A DNA stretch of 33,113 bases from Hyphomicrobiales bacterium (lineage in GTDB: Bacteria; Pseudomonadota; Alphaproteobacteria; Rhizobiales; Aestuariivirgaceae), in NCBI GenBank assembly GCA_016792825.1, contig JAEUMI010000096.1, forward strand, positions 1-33,113, written 5' to 3'. The notes below the pieces were generated by a model. The model did no database searches. It was not told the origin of the DNA and saw only the letters and a program-made list of their open reading frames with translations. The position numbers and the translations under genes are program-made. Every line of letters begins with the position of its first letter. The first letter of the stretch is position 1. Positions 8,268 through 15,988 of the stretch are shown piece by piece.

Positions 8268-8318
8268 ATCGGCCAAAAAGAGCGCAAAGCTCGACACAGA
8301 AAATATGGGAGGACTGAG

Positions 8319-9269
8319 ATGAAGACGTTACTCGCACTGGGATTCTCTACGGCCATAGCACTTGCTCTGGCAACGGGAGTTCAGGCCCAAGACAAGAAAC
8401 AATTGGCCTTCGTGGTGAATGCCGCTTCGGATTTCTGGAAACTGGCGGAAGCCGGCGTGAAGAAAGCGCAAGGCGAGCTTCCGAATTATGAGCTGCAATT
8501 CAAGTATCCGGCGCAGGGCACAGCTGCCTTGCAGAATGCCCTGATGGATGACCTGGTTGCCGCAGGCACCGATGCCATCATGATTTCCTCGGTTGATCCC
8601 AAAACATCGGTCGATGCTTTTAACCGAATTGCCGCCCAAGTGCCGCTGTTCACGACAGACAGCGATGCTCCTGACAGCAACCGCATTGCCTATCTTGGTT
8701 CGTCCAACACGGATGCGGGCGTACAGGCTGGTGAAATCGCCGTGGGCGCATTGCCAAATGGCGGCAAGTGCATGGGCTTTGTCGGCTTCCTCGGGGCTGA
8801 CAACGCCAAGGAGCGCATTGCCGGATTCAAGAAAGCTATTGAAGGCAAGGGCATAGAGCTGGTTGACACCCGCGGTGACGACGTAGATTTCGCCCGGGCG
8901 CGGAGCAACGTCGATGACGTTCTGGCAGCCAATCCGGAAATCAACTGCATGGTCGGTTTCTACTCCTACAACCCGCCAAAGATCTATGAAGCCCTGCAGG
9001 CGGCCGGAAAGCTTGGCGCGATCACCGTAATCGCCTTTGATGAGGATCCGATCACCTTGGGTGCGGTCAAGGATGGCAGCTTTGCCGGCACCGTCGTGCA
9101 GCAGCCCTTTGAATGGGGCTATCGTGGCATGAAGCTGATGGCCGCCTACATGGAGGGCGACAAATCCGGCATACCGGAGAACAAGCTGATCATCGTGCCC
9201 ACGAAAATCATCACCAAGGACAATGTCGATCAGTTTGAAGCTGATCTCAAAGCGGCAATCGGCAAGTAA
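8319..9269 (+). CDS. CUT2-type sugar ABC transporter, periplasmic binding protein
   Basis: This 316-residue protein has a signal peptide (MKTLLALG..., cleavage near GVQAQ, residue 23) and the two-lobed type I periplasmic binding fold used by ribose, xylose and galactose transporters. Motifs include LAFVVNAASDFWKLAEAG at the start of the mature protein, GTDAIMISSVDP, LFTTDSDAPDSNRIAYLGSSN in the ligand-contact region, and VIAFDEDPITLGAVKDGSFAGTVVQQP near the C terminus. It captures a sugar in the periplasm and passes it to the permease. A strong GGGAGGA lies before ATG 8319. It is the first gene of the operon, followed by a hairpin, then the ATPase and permease. The exact sugar is not recognisable. 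Confidence 0.92.
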   Translation: MKTLLALGFSTAIALALATGVQAQDKKQLAFVVNAASDFWKLAEAGVKKAQGELPNYELQFKYPAQGTAALQNALMDDLVAAGTDAIMISSVDPKTSVDAFNRIAAQVPLFTTDSDAPDSNRIAYLGSSNTDAGVQAGEIAVGALPNGGKCMGFVGFLGADNAKERIAGFKKAIEGKGIELVDTRGDDVDFARARSNVDDVLAANPEINCMVGFYSYNPPKIYEALQAAGKLGAITVIAFDEDPITLGAVKDGSFAGTVVQQPFEWGYRGMKLMAAYMEGDKSGIPENKLIIVPTKIITKDNVDQFEADLKAAIGK

Positions 9270-9278
9270 GACAAGTCG

Positions 9279-9304
9279 AGCCAGCGCGGGAAGCTGCGCT
9301 GGCT
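9279..9304 (+). terminator. Intercistronic hairpin after the sugar-binding protein gene
   Basis: AGCCAGCGC (9279-9287) pairs perfectly with GCGCTGGCT (9296-9304) around an 8-base loop, 9 bases after the stop codon. It is followed by TTTCGCTT, not a true T run. It is better read as an mRNA-stabilising hairpin or partial terminator than a full stop, since the ATPase gene follows on the same strand. Confidence 0.6.
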
Positions 9305-9371
9305 TTCGCTTGCGTCACCGGGGATTGCCTGTGCAGAATGCAGCTTGTCTGCTGGGGGTTGAGTTCTGAAG

Positions 9372-10877
9372 ATGGCCGGTGCCTTTTTTCGAATGATCGA
9401 TATCGCCAAGTCCTACGCCGGCGTGCAAGCGGTGCAGGGGGTGAATTTTTCCGTTTATCCCGGCGAAGTGATCGGGCTGGTGGGCGAAAATGGGGCTGGC
9501 AAATCTACGCTGATGAAAATCATCGGCGGAGTGATTGAACCTTCCTCGGGCAGTCTTGAAATTGACGGCGTCCAGCGCAAGTCACTCACGGTGCGCGAGT
9601 CCATGGGGGCAGGAATTGCTTTCGTGCACCAGGAACTCAACTTGTTTGACAATCTTGATGTGGCGTCGAACGTGTATATTGGCCGCGAACCGCTTTATGG
9701 CGGGCCGTTCAGGCTGGTGGATCGCAAGAAGCTGAGGGCGGATGTGCAGCCGCTGCTGGAGCGGCTGGGCGTGGACTTTACACCCGAGACCATGGTTTCC
9801 GACATGTCGATTGCCCAGCGCCAGCTCCTCGAGATTGCGAAAGCGCTCTCGCTGAATTCACGTCTGGTGATCATGGATGAACCAACTTCGAGTCTGACGC
9901 TGATTGAGACAGACCGCCTTTTGAATGTCGTGGCGGGGCTCAAAGCCTCGGGTGTCAGTGTCATTTTCATTTCGCACCGCCTCAACGAGTTGACAAAATG
10001 CGCGGACCGGGTCGTTGTTCTGCGTGATGGGCGCGTGGTGGGCGAACTCGGCAAAGGCGAAATCAGCCACGCCGCCATGATTCGCCTGATGATCGGGCGT
10101 GACCTGAAGGCGCTTTATGTGCCGCCGGCAGCCAGGCCGGGAGAAGCCGTGCTGAGCGTTTCTGACGCGCGCACGACCGCCTATCCCACCCAGACGGTAA
10201 GCCTCAGCGTGAGGCAAGGCGAAATACTCGGACTAGCCGGTTTGGTTGGGGCAGGGCGAACCGAATTGGCGCGCGCCCTGTTTGGGATTGACACCCTGAT
10301 TGCAGGTTCCCTAATCCTCAATGGCAAGACAGTCGAAGTTGGCAGCCCGCGGCAAGCCATTGCGCAAGGTATCTTTCTTGTGCCCGAGGACCGTAAGCGC
10401 TGCGGGCTGCTCCTTGATATATCCATTGCAGAAAACATCGCGCTTCCAAACATGAAGGCGTGTGCCTCAACGGGTCTGGTGAACGAGGAAGTTGTTGCGG
10501 CCAATGCAGAGCGGCAAAAGAAACGCCTGCATATACGCGCTGCCAGCGTTAACCAGGAAGGCAATTCGCTTTCCGGCGGCAACCAGCAGAAAGTCGTACT
10601 GGCCAAATGGCTCGCAATGAACCCCCGCGTCTTGATTTGTGATGAGCCCACGCGCGGCGTTGATGTGGGAGCAAAAAGCGAACTCTACGAAATGCTGCGG
10701 GGACTGGCTGATGCGGGAGTGGCCATACTGATGATTTCAAGCGACATGGAAGAAGTGATCGGGGTGAGCGACCGGATCGCCGTCATGCACGAGGGCATGA
10801 TCAGCGGCTTTCTGGAGCGGGCGGAATTCAGCGAGCATAACGTGTTGCGTCTTGCGGTTGGCGAAAGCATTCATTGA
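9372..10877 (+). CDS. CUT2-type sugar ABC transporter, double ATPase
   Basis: This 501-residue protein contains two fused ABC domains, the RbsA/XylG/MglA architecture. Domain 1 has Walker A GENGAGKST (residues 38-46), Q-loop VHQELNL, signature SIAQRQLLEIAKAL and Walker B VIMDEPTSSL. Domain 2 has a degenerate Walker A (GLVGAGRTELAR, no Lys), signature LSGGNQQKVVLAKWL, and Walker B LICDEPTRGVDVG. The missing lysine is normal for the second domain of this subfamily. It powers sugar import at the cytoplasmic face. ATG 9372 was taken as the start; the next Met is at 9393. The gap from the binding-protein gene is 102 bases and includes the hairpin. The permease gene follows 13 bases downstream. Confidence 0.94.
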   Translation: MAGAFFRMIDIAKSYAGVQAVQGVNFSVYPGEVIGLVGENGAGKSTLMKIIGGVIEPSSGSLEIDGVQRKSLTVRESMGAGIAFVHQELNLFDNLDVASNVYIGREPLYGGPFRLVDRKKLRADVQPLLERLGVDFTPETMVSDMSIAQRQLLEIAKALSLNSRLVIMDEPTSSLTLIETDRLLNVVAGLKASGVSVIFISHRLNELTKCADRVVVLRDGRVVGELGKGEISHAAMIRLMIGRDLKALYVPPAARPGEAVLSVSDARTTAYPTQTVSLSVRQGEILGLAGLVGAGRTELARALFGIDTLIAGSLILNGKTVEVGSPRQAIAQGIFLVPEDRKRCGLLLDISIAENIALPNMKACASTGLVNEEVVAANAERQKKRLHIRAASVNQEGNSLSGGNQQKVVLAKWLAMNPRVLICDEPTRGVDVGAKSELYEMLRGLADAGVAILMISSDMEEVIGVSDRIAVMHEGMISGFLERAEFSEHNVLRLAVGESIH

Positions 10878-10890
10878 TGGGACGAGCAAC

Positions 10891-11868
10891 GTGTTCAAGA
10901 AAGACTTAGGCCTTCTCCTCCTGATCCTCGTGGTAGGGACTGTGGTGGCGGTGATCAATCCGCTTTTCCTATCGGCGATCAATCTGGGCAATACGGCCAA
11001 TCTTGTGGGATTGTTCGGCATATTTGCCATAGGGCAAGCGTTCGTCATCATCACTGGAGGTATCGAGCTTTCGGTGGGTTCAATCATTGCGCTGCTTGGC
11101 GTGCTGTTTGTTGACCTGATTGTCGGCCACGAAATGGCCTGGCCGCTGGCGCTTGTGCTCATGCTGGCACTGGGCGTGTTGATCGGACTGATTCATGGCC
11201 TGCTAATTACCCGGATGCACATGCAACCCTTTATTGTCACTCTCTGCGGCCTGCTGATATACCGTGGCGCGGCCCGGTTCTACACGCAGGACGGAACAGC
11301 GGGCTTCGGGTTTGGGGTAAGCTTTCCGCAGCTGGAATGGCTGGCGACGGGCCGGTCCCTTGGCGTGCCACATTCATTCATCGCCCTGATCATTATAGCC
11401 TGCCTGATGTGGGTGGTTTTGCACCGCTCGGTCTTTGGGCGCTATCTCTATGCGGTGGGCAAGAACGAGGAGGCGGCGCGCTATTCCGGCATCCGCACCA
11501 ACCGGGTGATCATCGCCGCCTACATCATATCGGCGGTTCTGACTGCCATTTCGGCAATATTTTTTGCCATGTATACGCGCTCCATCTCGCCATCGTCGCA
11601 CGGCAATTTCTATGAACTCTATGCCATCGCGGCAGCGGTACTTGGCGGCTGCTCGCTGCGTGGCGGCGAGGGATCGATTGTTGGCGTCGTGCTGGGGACA
11701 GTCTTGCTGCAGGTCCTGCAGAATCTGGTCAATCTTCTCGGCATTCCAAGTTCGCTGAACTTTGCGGTGATGGGATCGGTAATCCTCATCGGGGTCCTCG
11801 CCGACCAGCAATTTGCCGAATACAGGAAGCGAAAATCCGAGGCCGCCGGGAAAATCCCTGCTTCCTGA
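10891..11868 (+). CDS. CUT2-type sugar ABC transporter, permease
   Basis: This is an RbsC/XylH-like integral membrane protein with about eight to ten hydrophobic helices. Family motifs are FVIITGGIELSVGSIIALLGV, MHMQPFIVTLCGLLIYRGAA, GRYLYAVGKNEEAARYSGI (the cytoplasmic loop that contacts the ATPase), AAVLGGCSLRGGEGS and GTVLLQVLQNLVNLLGI. I chose GTG 10891 (325 residues), preceded by GGGACGAG. A TTG at 10852 would give 338 residues but overlaps the ATPase gene by 26 bases without a visible ribosome binding site. It forms the sugar channel in the inner membrane. The gene ends immediately beside the stop of the opposite-strand ydcV-like gene, with no gap. Confidence 0.88.
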   Translation: MFKKDLGLLLLILVVGTVVAVINPLFLSAINLGNTANLVGLFGIFAIGQAFVIITGGIELSVGSIIALLGVLFVDLIVGHEMAWPLALVLMLALGVLIGLIHGLLITRMHMQPFIVTLCGLLIYRGAARFYTQDGTAGFGFGVSFPQLEWLATGRSLGVPHSFIALIIIACLMWVVLHRSVFGRYLYAVGKNEEAARYSGIRTNRVIIAAYIISAVLTAISAIFFAMYTRSISPSSHGNFYELYAIAAAVLGGCSLRGGEGSIVGVVLGTVLLQVLQNLVNLLGIPSSLNFAVMGSVILIGVLADQQFAEYRKRKSEAAGKIPAS

Positions 11869-12675
11869 TTACTTGCCTGCGCCGGCCGTGTGTTCGCCCT
11901 CGCGGGTCAGGTAGTAGGCAGCCAGGATGGGGATAAAGGTTACGGCGATTACAAAGATGGCCACGACATTGGTTATCGGGCGTTGCCTGGGGCGGATGAG
12001 CTCATTCAGCATCCAGATGGGAAGGGTCGATTGCTGGCCGGCGGTGAAGGTGGTGACGATGACTTCATCGAAGGAGAGGGCAAAGGCGAGCATGCCGCCG
12101 GCCAACAGCGCTGAGGCGATTTGCGGCAGGACGACATAGCGGAACGTCTGGAAGCCGTCGGCACCCAGATCCATGGAAGCTTCAATCATGCTGCCAGAAG
12201 TGCGGCGGAAGCGGGCCAGCACATTGTTATAGACCACCACCATGCAGAAGGTCGTGTGGCCGAGGACAATCGTCCAGGTTGAAAAGGGGATGTCCATGAT
12301 GCCAAAGGTCGAACGCAAGGCGATGCCGGTGACAATGCCGGGGAGGGCTATTGGCAATATGAAGAGCAGCGAGATGTGATCGCGGCCAAAGAATTTGGCA
12401 CGCGATATGGCGGCGGCCGCACAGGTGCCAAGAATGAGGGCGAGAACGGTTGCGATGCCTGCGACCTTCACCGAGAGACCTATGGCATCCCAGATATCCT
12501 GGCGTTCCCAGACGACGCCGAACCACTTCGTGGTGTAGCCCGGAGGCGGGAACTGGAAGCTCTTTTCCTCGGTGGTAAAGGCATAGAGGAAAATCAGCAG
12601 AAGGGGCACATGGAGAAACGCCACACAGGCGAGAGCGGCGATCTTCAGGAGCAGTGGCGAACCTTCAGAGCGCAT
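11869..12675 (-). CDS. ydcV: Polyamine-class ABC transporter permease (YdcV-like)
   Basis: This protein of about 268 residues has six predicted transmembrane helices and belongs to the PotC/PotI class of inner-membrane permeases. The EAA loop that docks onto the ATPase is visible as [20 protein letters not shown]. Other typical segments are [18 protein letters not shown] and [21 protein letters not shown] 12675 was chosen because GGGAG lies just upstream; a Met at 12699 would enlarge the overlap with the preceding gene. As chosen, the start overlaps the ydcU-like gene by 11 bases. It is the last gene of the four-gene operon. Orthology to ydcV rests mainly on the operon and on the binding protein, which is very like YdcS. 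Confidence 0.88.
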   Translation of the reverse strand: MRSEGSPLLLKIAALACVAFLHVPLLLIFLYAFTTEEKSFQFPPPGYTTKWFGVVWERQDIWDAIGLSVKVAGIATVLALILGTCAAAAISRAKFFGRDHISLLFILPIALPGIVTGIALRSTFGIMDIPFSTWTIVLGHTTFCMVVVYNNVLARFRRTSGSMIEASMDLGADGFQTFRYVVLPQIASALLAGGMLAFALSFDEVIVTTFTAGQQSTLPIWMLNELIRPRQRPITNVVAIFVIAVTFIPILAAYYLTREGEHTAGAGK

Positions 12676-13576
12676 CGAAGGCTCCCATTCTTTTGGCAAT
12701 CGCCAGATAGAATCCCATGATCACGATGGGCACCACGGTGAAGGCGGCAGCAAGCGGGATGTTGCCTGCCGTTCCCTGCAGGGAATAAACCGCCTGGCCG
12801 AGGAAATAGCTGGAATTTCCAATGATTTGCGGGATGATGTAGTCGCCGAGAGTGAGCGAGAAGGTGAAGATGGAACCGGCAATAATGCCGGGCAGGGCCA
12901 GGGGAAATATCACATGCCGGAAGGTTTGCGCCGGGGTTCCACCGAGGTCGGACGATGCGTCAATGAAGCTTACGGGAACACGTTCCAAAGCGGCTTGCGT
13001 CGGCAAGATCATGAAAGGCAGCCAGACATAGACGAAGACGAGAAAAGTTCCGAGGAAACTGATGGACAGGGACGGACCGCCTATGACGGGGATTGCGAGG
13101 AGCGCGTCGAGCGCCCAAGTGAGATGCAACTCGCCCGCCAGCCAGGAGATGATGCCTTCCTTGGCGAGGATCAGTTTCCAGGCATAAACCTTCACGAGAT
13201 AGCTGGACCAAAGGGGCAGCATTACCAAGATATAGAAAAGTGCCTTCCATTTTCCCCTGGCATAACGAGCAGCAAAATAGGCGAAGGGAAAAGCTATGAC
13301 AACGGACGCCAGGGTCACCGCCGTTGCCATGACGAGGCTGCGGATGATGACATCAAAATTCGAGAGGCGGAACAATTCGGCGAAGGTGGCGAGGGTCAGT
13401 TCATATTTGATGAAGCCGGAAAATTCATCGATTGAAAAGAAGGCGTGAAAAAGAAAGACAGACAACGAACCCAAATAAGCAACGCCCAGCCAAAGAAGCG
13501 GCGGGGCGAGCAGGATAACCAAGAACCAGTTGGGGTGCCTGAAAAGGGTATTCGAAACTGAGCGCGAGAAACTCAC
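12665..13576 (-). CDS. ydcU: Polyamine-class ABC transporter permease (YdcU-like)
   Basis: This 303-residue permease is of the PotB/PotH class and partners the YdcV-like permease. It has about six transmembrane helices. The EAA loop appears as [25 protein letters not shown], and the helix before it contains [33 protein letters not shown] is another motif of this group. The start codon is GTG (13574-13576), and GTGA overlaps the stop of the ATPase gene by four bases, so translation is probably coupled. I see no reading-frame damage. The two permeases form the heterodimeric channel of the importer. Confidence 0.88.
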   Translation of the reverse strand: MSFSRSVSNTLFRHPNWFLVILLAPPLLWLGVAYLGSLSVFLFHAFFSIDEFSGFIKYELTLATFAELFRLSNFDVIIRSLVMATAVTLASVVIAFPFAYFAARYARGKWKALFYILVMLPLWSSYLVKVYAWKLILAKEGIISWLAGELHLTWALDALLAIPVIGGPSLSISFLGTFLVFVYVWLPFMILPTQAALERVPVSFIDASSDLGGTPAQTFRHVIFPLALPGIIAGSIFTFSLTLGDYIIPQIIGNSSYFLGQAVYSLQGTAGNIPLAAAFTVVPIVIMGFYLAIAKRMGAFDAL

Positions 13577-14589
13577 GCTTCACCTGCCATGATGTGCAGG
13601 GCCTCCTTCGGCCAATGCAGCATTATTTCATCGCCTTCGGCGAACTTGCCAAGGGATGAAGGAACAGTAACATTGATTACCTCGCCATTCGCGGTGCGGG
13701 TATTGAAGCGCGTGACCGAACCTTGATAGTGTGCCGCGATAATTTTTGCGCTGGCGCCCTGCTGGCCAGGGGACGGTTTCGCCCTGGCAGGAAGAATGCC
13801 AATCTTTTCCGGCCGGAGGCTTGCCCATTTTTCCGGGCCGCCGGCCGCTTTGGAAAAAGCAGGGCTCAAGACATTTGAAGAGCCGACAAAATCGGCGACA
13901 AATTTCGTATTGGGCCGCTCGTAGATGTCTTCGGGCGAACCCACCTGGACAATCCTGCCATCGTTGAAAATGGCAACACGGTCGGCCATGGACAGAGCTT
14001 CGCCCTGGTCATGGGTGACAAAAACAAAAGTAATGCCAAGATTGCGCTGGAGTGCTTTCAACTCGACTTGCATCTGCTCACGGAGTTTCAGGTCAAGTGC
14101 ACCCAAAGGCTCGTCGAGAAGCAGGACCTTAGGCTCGTTCACAAGGGCCCTGGCAAGTGCGACGCGCTGCCTCTGGCCGCCCGACAACTGTGAGGGACGG
14201 CGGCTGCCAAAGCTTCCCAATGCCACAAGGGTGAGAGCCTCGAGGGCCTTGCGGTGGCGGGTCGGTTTGTCGATACCCTTGACCATCAGGCCGTAAGCGA
14301 CGTTGTCGAGCACCGTCATGTGAGGAAAGAGTGCGTAGTCCTGGAACACCGTATTCACGTTGCGCTGATAGGGGGGGACTCCTTCCGAGGTGACCCCAAA
14401 GATTTCCATGTGGCCGGAGGTGGGCTGCTCAAAGCCCGCTATCAGACGCAGGCAGGTGGTTTTCCCCGATCCGGACGGCCCAAGCATGGCGAAGAATTCG
14501 CCCTCCGCAATATCGAGGGTGACATCATCTACAGCGCGCACGGGGCCGAAATAGCGGCTGATCTTCTGAAAACTGACGGCTGTTGCCAT
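13573..14589 (-). CDS. ydcT: Polyamine-class ABC transporter ATPase (YdcT-like)
   Basis: This 338-residue protein is a PotA/YdcT-type ATPase. It shows Walker A GPSGSGKTT (37-45), Q-loop Gln83, signature LSGGQ (135-139), Walker B with Asp159 and Glu160, and switch His193. A C-terminal extension of about 100 residues carries a TOBE-like regulatory domain (ASLRPEKIGI, VTRFNTRTANGEVI). ATG 14589 was chosen because the nucleotide-binding domain starts there and GGGAG lies upstream. The frame is open back to 14637, but those residues look non-coding and lie across the hairpin. That ribosome binding site is inside the 3' arm of the hairpin after the ydcS-like gene. The stop overlaps the next gene by four bases. 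Confidence 0.92.
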   Translation of the reverse strand: MATAVSFQKISRYFGPVRAVDDVTLDIAEGEFFAMLGPSGSGKTTCLRLIAGFEQPTSGHMEIFGVTSEGVPPYQRNVNTVFQDYALFPHMTVLDNVAYGLMVKGIDKPTRHRKALEALTLVALGSFGSRRPSQLSGGQRQRVALARALVNEPKVLLLDEPLGALDLKLREQMQVELKALQRNLGITFVFVTHDQGEALSMADRVAIFNDGRIVQVGSPEDIYERPNTKFVADFVGSSNVLSPAFSKAAGGPEKWASLRPEKIGILPARAKPSPGQQGASAKIIAAHYQGSVTRFNTRTANGEVINVTVPSSLGKFAEGDEIMLHWPKEALHIMAGEA

Positions 14590-14594
14590 GGCAC

Positions 14595-14626
14595 AAAAAC
14601 TCCCGCCAGGTGATCCCGGCGGGAGT
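14595..14626 (-). terminator. Hairpin between ydcS-like and ydcT-like genes, also covering the ydcT ribosome binding site
   Basis: On the minus strand ACTCCCGCC (14626-14618) pairs with GGCGGGAGT (14607-14599), nine perfect pairs around a 10-base loop. TTTT follows directly (14598-14595). It looks like an intrinsic terminator, yet the same operon continues. The GGGAG of the downstream gene is part of the 3' arm. It probably gives partial termination, translational damping, or both. Confidence 0.7.
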
Positions 14627-14644
14627 CCTTCACTCACTCAAGAT

Positions 14645-15820
14645 TTAACGGCCACCGAGAACCGCGATCATGTCGGTCGCCCAGCGATAGTAGGGCACGC
14701 AGCCGGCTGGTTGGCTCTCACATTTGGTTACAGGGGTGCGCCAAAAATGGATCTTGTCAAAGTTTGGCATGCCATTGGTATCGCAGCCCGCATCGGTGAG
14801 CAGGGCATTGCCCTTGCAGGCGGCCGGAACGGCAGGAACCGAGCCGAACCAGGCAGCAAGATCGCCCTGGACCTTCGGCGAGATAGAATGTTCCATCCAC
14901 AGGTATGCGCAGTTCGGATTGGCTGCATCCACATGCATCATGGTTGTGTCAGCCCAACCGGTTGCACCTTCGTCAGGGATGACGGAGGCAATCGGGGTTT
15001 TTGCCATGGCGTCCTTGTCGGCCTGCAGGAGGTTCACCTGGAATGGCCAGGACGAGGAGGCGACCACGCCTTCGTTCTTGAAGTCATCGATCTGCATGAA
15101 CGCGTCATGCCAGTAACGGCCCACGAGGGCGCGCTGGGCACGGAGGAGATCAAGGGCTGCCTTGTATTGCTCCTCGTTCAGTTCATAGGGATCCTTGATG
15201 CCAAGTTCGGGCTTCTTGGCCATCAGATAAAGAGCGGCATCGGCAATGTAGATGGGACCGTCAAAGGCCTGCACCCGGCCCTTGTTGGATTTTCCATCGG
15301 GCAGGTTCTGTTCCTCAAAAACGACGCCCCAGCTTTTTGGCGCTTCCTTGAAGACATTGGTGTTATAGGCCAGGACGTTTGCGCCCCATTGATAGGGAAC
15401 GCCATAATGGACGCCATCAACAGTGTGCCAAGGAGCGTTTTGCAGACGCTCGTCGACGGTTTTCCAGGATGGAATGAGATCGGTGTTGACAGGTTGCACG
15501 CGCTTGCCGGCAATCAGGCGCAGCGAAGCGTCGCCGGAAGCGGTCACGAGGTCAAAGCCGCCTTCGTTCATGAGGGCCACCATTTCGTCCGAAGTGCCGG
15601 CGGTTTTCACATTGACCTTGCAACTGGTCGCCTTTTCAAACTCAGTCACCCAGTCGAAGGCCTTGTCGGTTGCGCCGCTCTCGATGTAGCCCGCCCAGGC
15701 CACAATATTGACCTGACCTTCGCCTTTTCCGACTTCCTTTTTTGCCTCCTGGGCGAGGGCCAGTCCACCCATGCTGGACACGGCAAGCAGCGCCAGAACT
15801 GTATGTTTCAGAGTTTTCAT
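14645..15820 (-). CDS. ydcS: YdcS-like periplasmic binding protein of a polyamine-class ABC transporter
   Basis: This 391-residue exported protein (signal peptide cleaved near LALAQ, residue 24) resembles E. coli YdcS almost end to end, as I remember that sequence. Shared stretches include AWAGYIESGATDKAFDWVTEF (similar), TSDEMVALM, GGFDLVTASGDASLRLI, EQNLPDGKSNKGRVQA, DGPIYIADAAL, RYWHD, DFKNEGVVASS and KVQGDLAAWFGS. The C-terminal region has several cysteines (ANPNCAYLW, ACKGNALLTDAGC, KCESQPAGC), suggesting disulfides. In E. coli, YdcS is linked to putrescine uptake and has been reported to have poly-3-hydroxybutyrate synthase activity. Whether either applies here is inference. GGGAG precedes ATG 15820. 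It is the first gene of the operon. Confidence 0.9.
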   Translation of the reverse strand: MKTLKHTVLALLAVSSMGGLALAQEAKKEVGKGEGQVNIVAWAGYIESGATDKAFDWVTEFEKATSCKVNVKTAGTSDEMVALMNEGGFDLVTASGDASLRLIAGKRVQPVNTDLIPSWKTVDERLQNAPWHTVDGVHYGVPYQWGANVLAYNTNVFKEAPKSWGVVFEEQNLPDGKSNKGRVQAFDGPIYIADAALYLMAKKPELGIKDPYELNEEQYKAALDLLRAQRALVGRYWHDAFMQIDDFKNEGVVASSSWPFQVNLLQADKDAMAKTPIASVIPDEGATGWADTTMMHVDAANPNCAYLWMEHSISPKVQGDLAAWFGSVPAVPAACKGNALLTDAGCDTNGMPNFDKIHFWRTPVTKCESQPAGCVPYYRWATDMIAVLGGR

Positions 15821-15893
15821 CGTTTCGTCTCCCTTTATTGTTCTTGTCTTTAGCTTTTGACTCCCAGGTTACAGCAACCGGGGTCCAAGTGAA

Positions 15894-15921
15894 GAAATAG
15901 GCGTTTGAGCACATGGTCCAA
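15894..15921 (-). promoter_or_regulatory. Possible promoter of the ydcSTUV-like operon
   Basis: On the minus strand TTGGAC (15921-15916) and TATTTC (15899-15894) are 16 bases apart, about 75 bases upstream of the binding-protein start. Both boxes are imperfect. A second TTGGACC copy occurs about 40 bases nearer the gene. The 168-base gap 15821-15988 must also serve the divergent lyase gene, for which I see no convincing promoter. Confidence 0.35.
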
Positions 15922-15988
15922 AATTAAGACTAGCCCAGAAATGGCGGAAAGGTAAAGTGACACGCATGAACAGTAGGGAATTTCATCC

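Noticed and set aside
14588..15853. A 421-codon plus-strand open frame opposite the ydcS-like gene
   Set aside because: It lies antisense over a complete, well-conserved binding-protein gene and crosses the hairpin. The predicted protein has no recognisable motif. GC-rich codon bias commonly opens such antisense frames.
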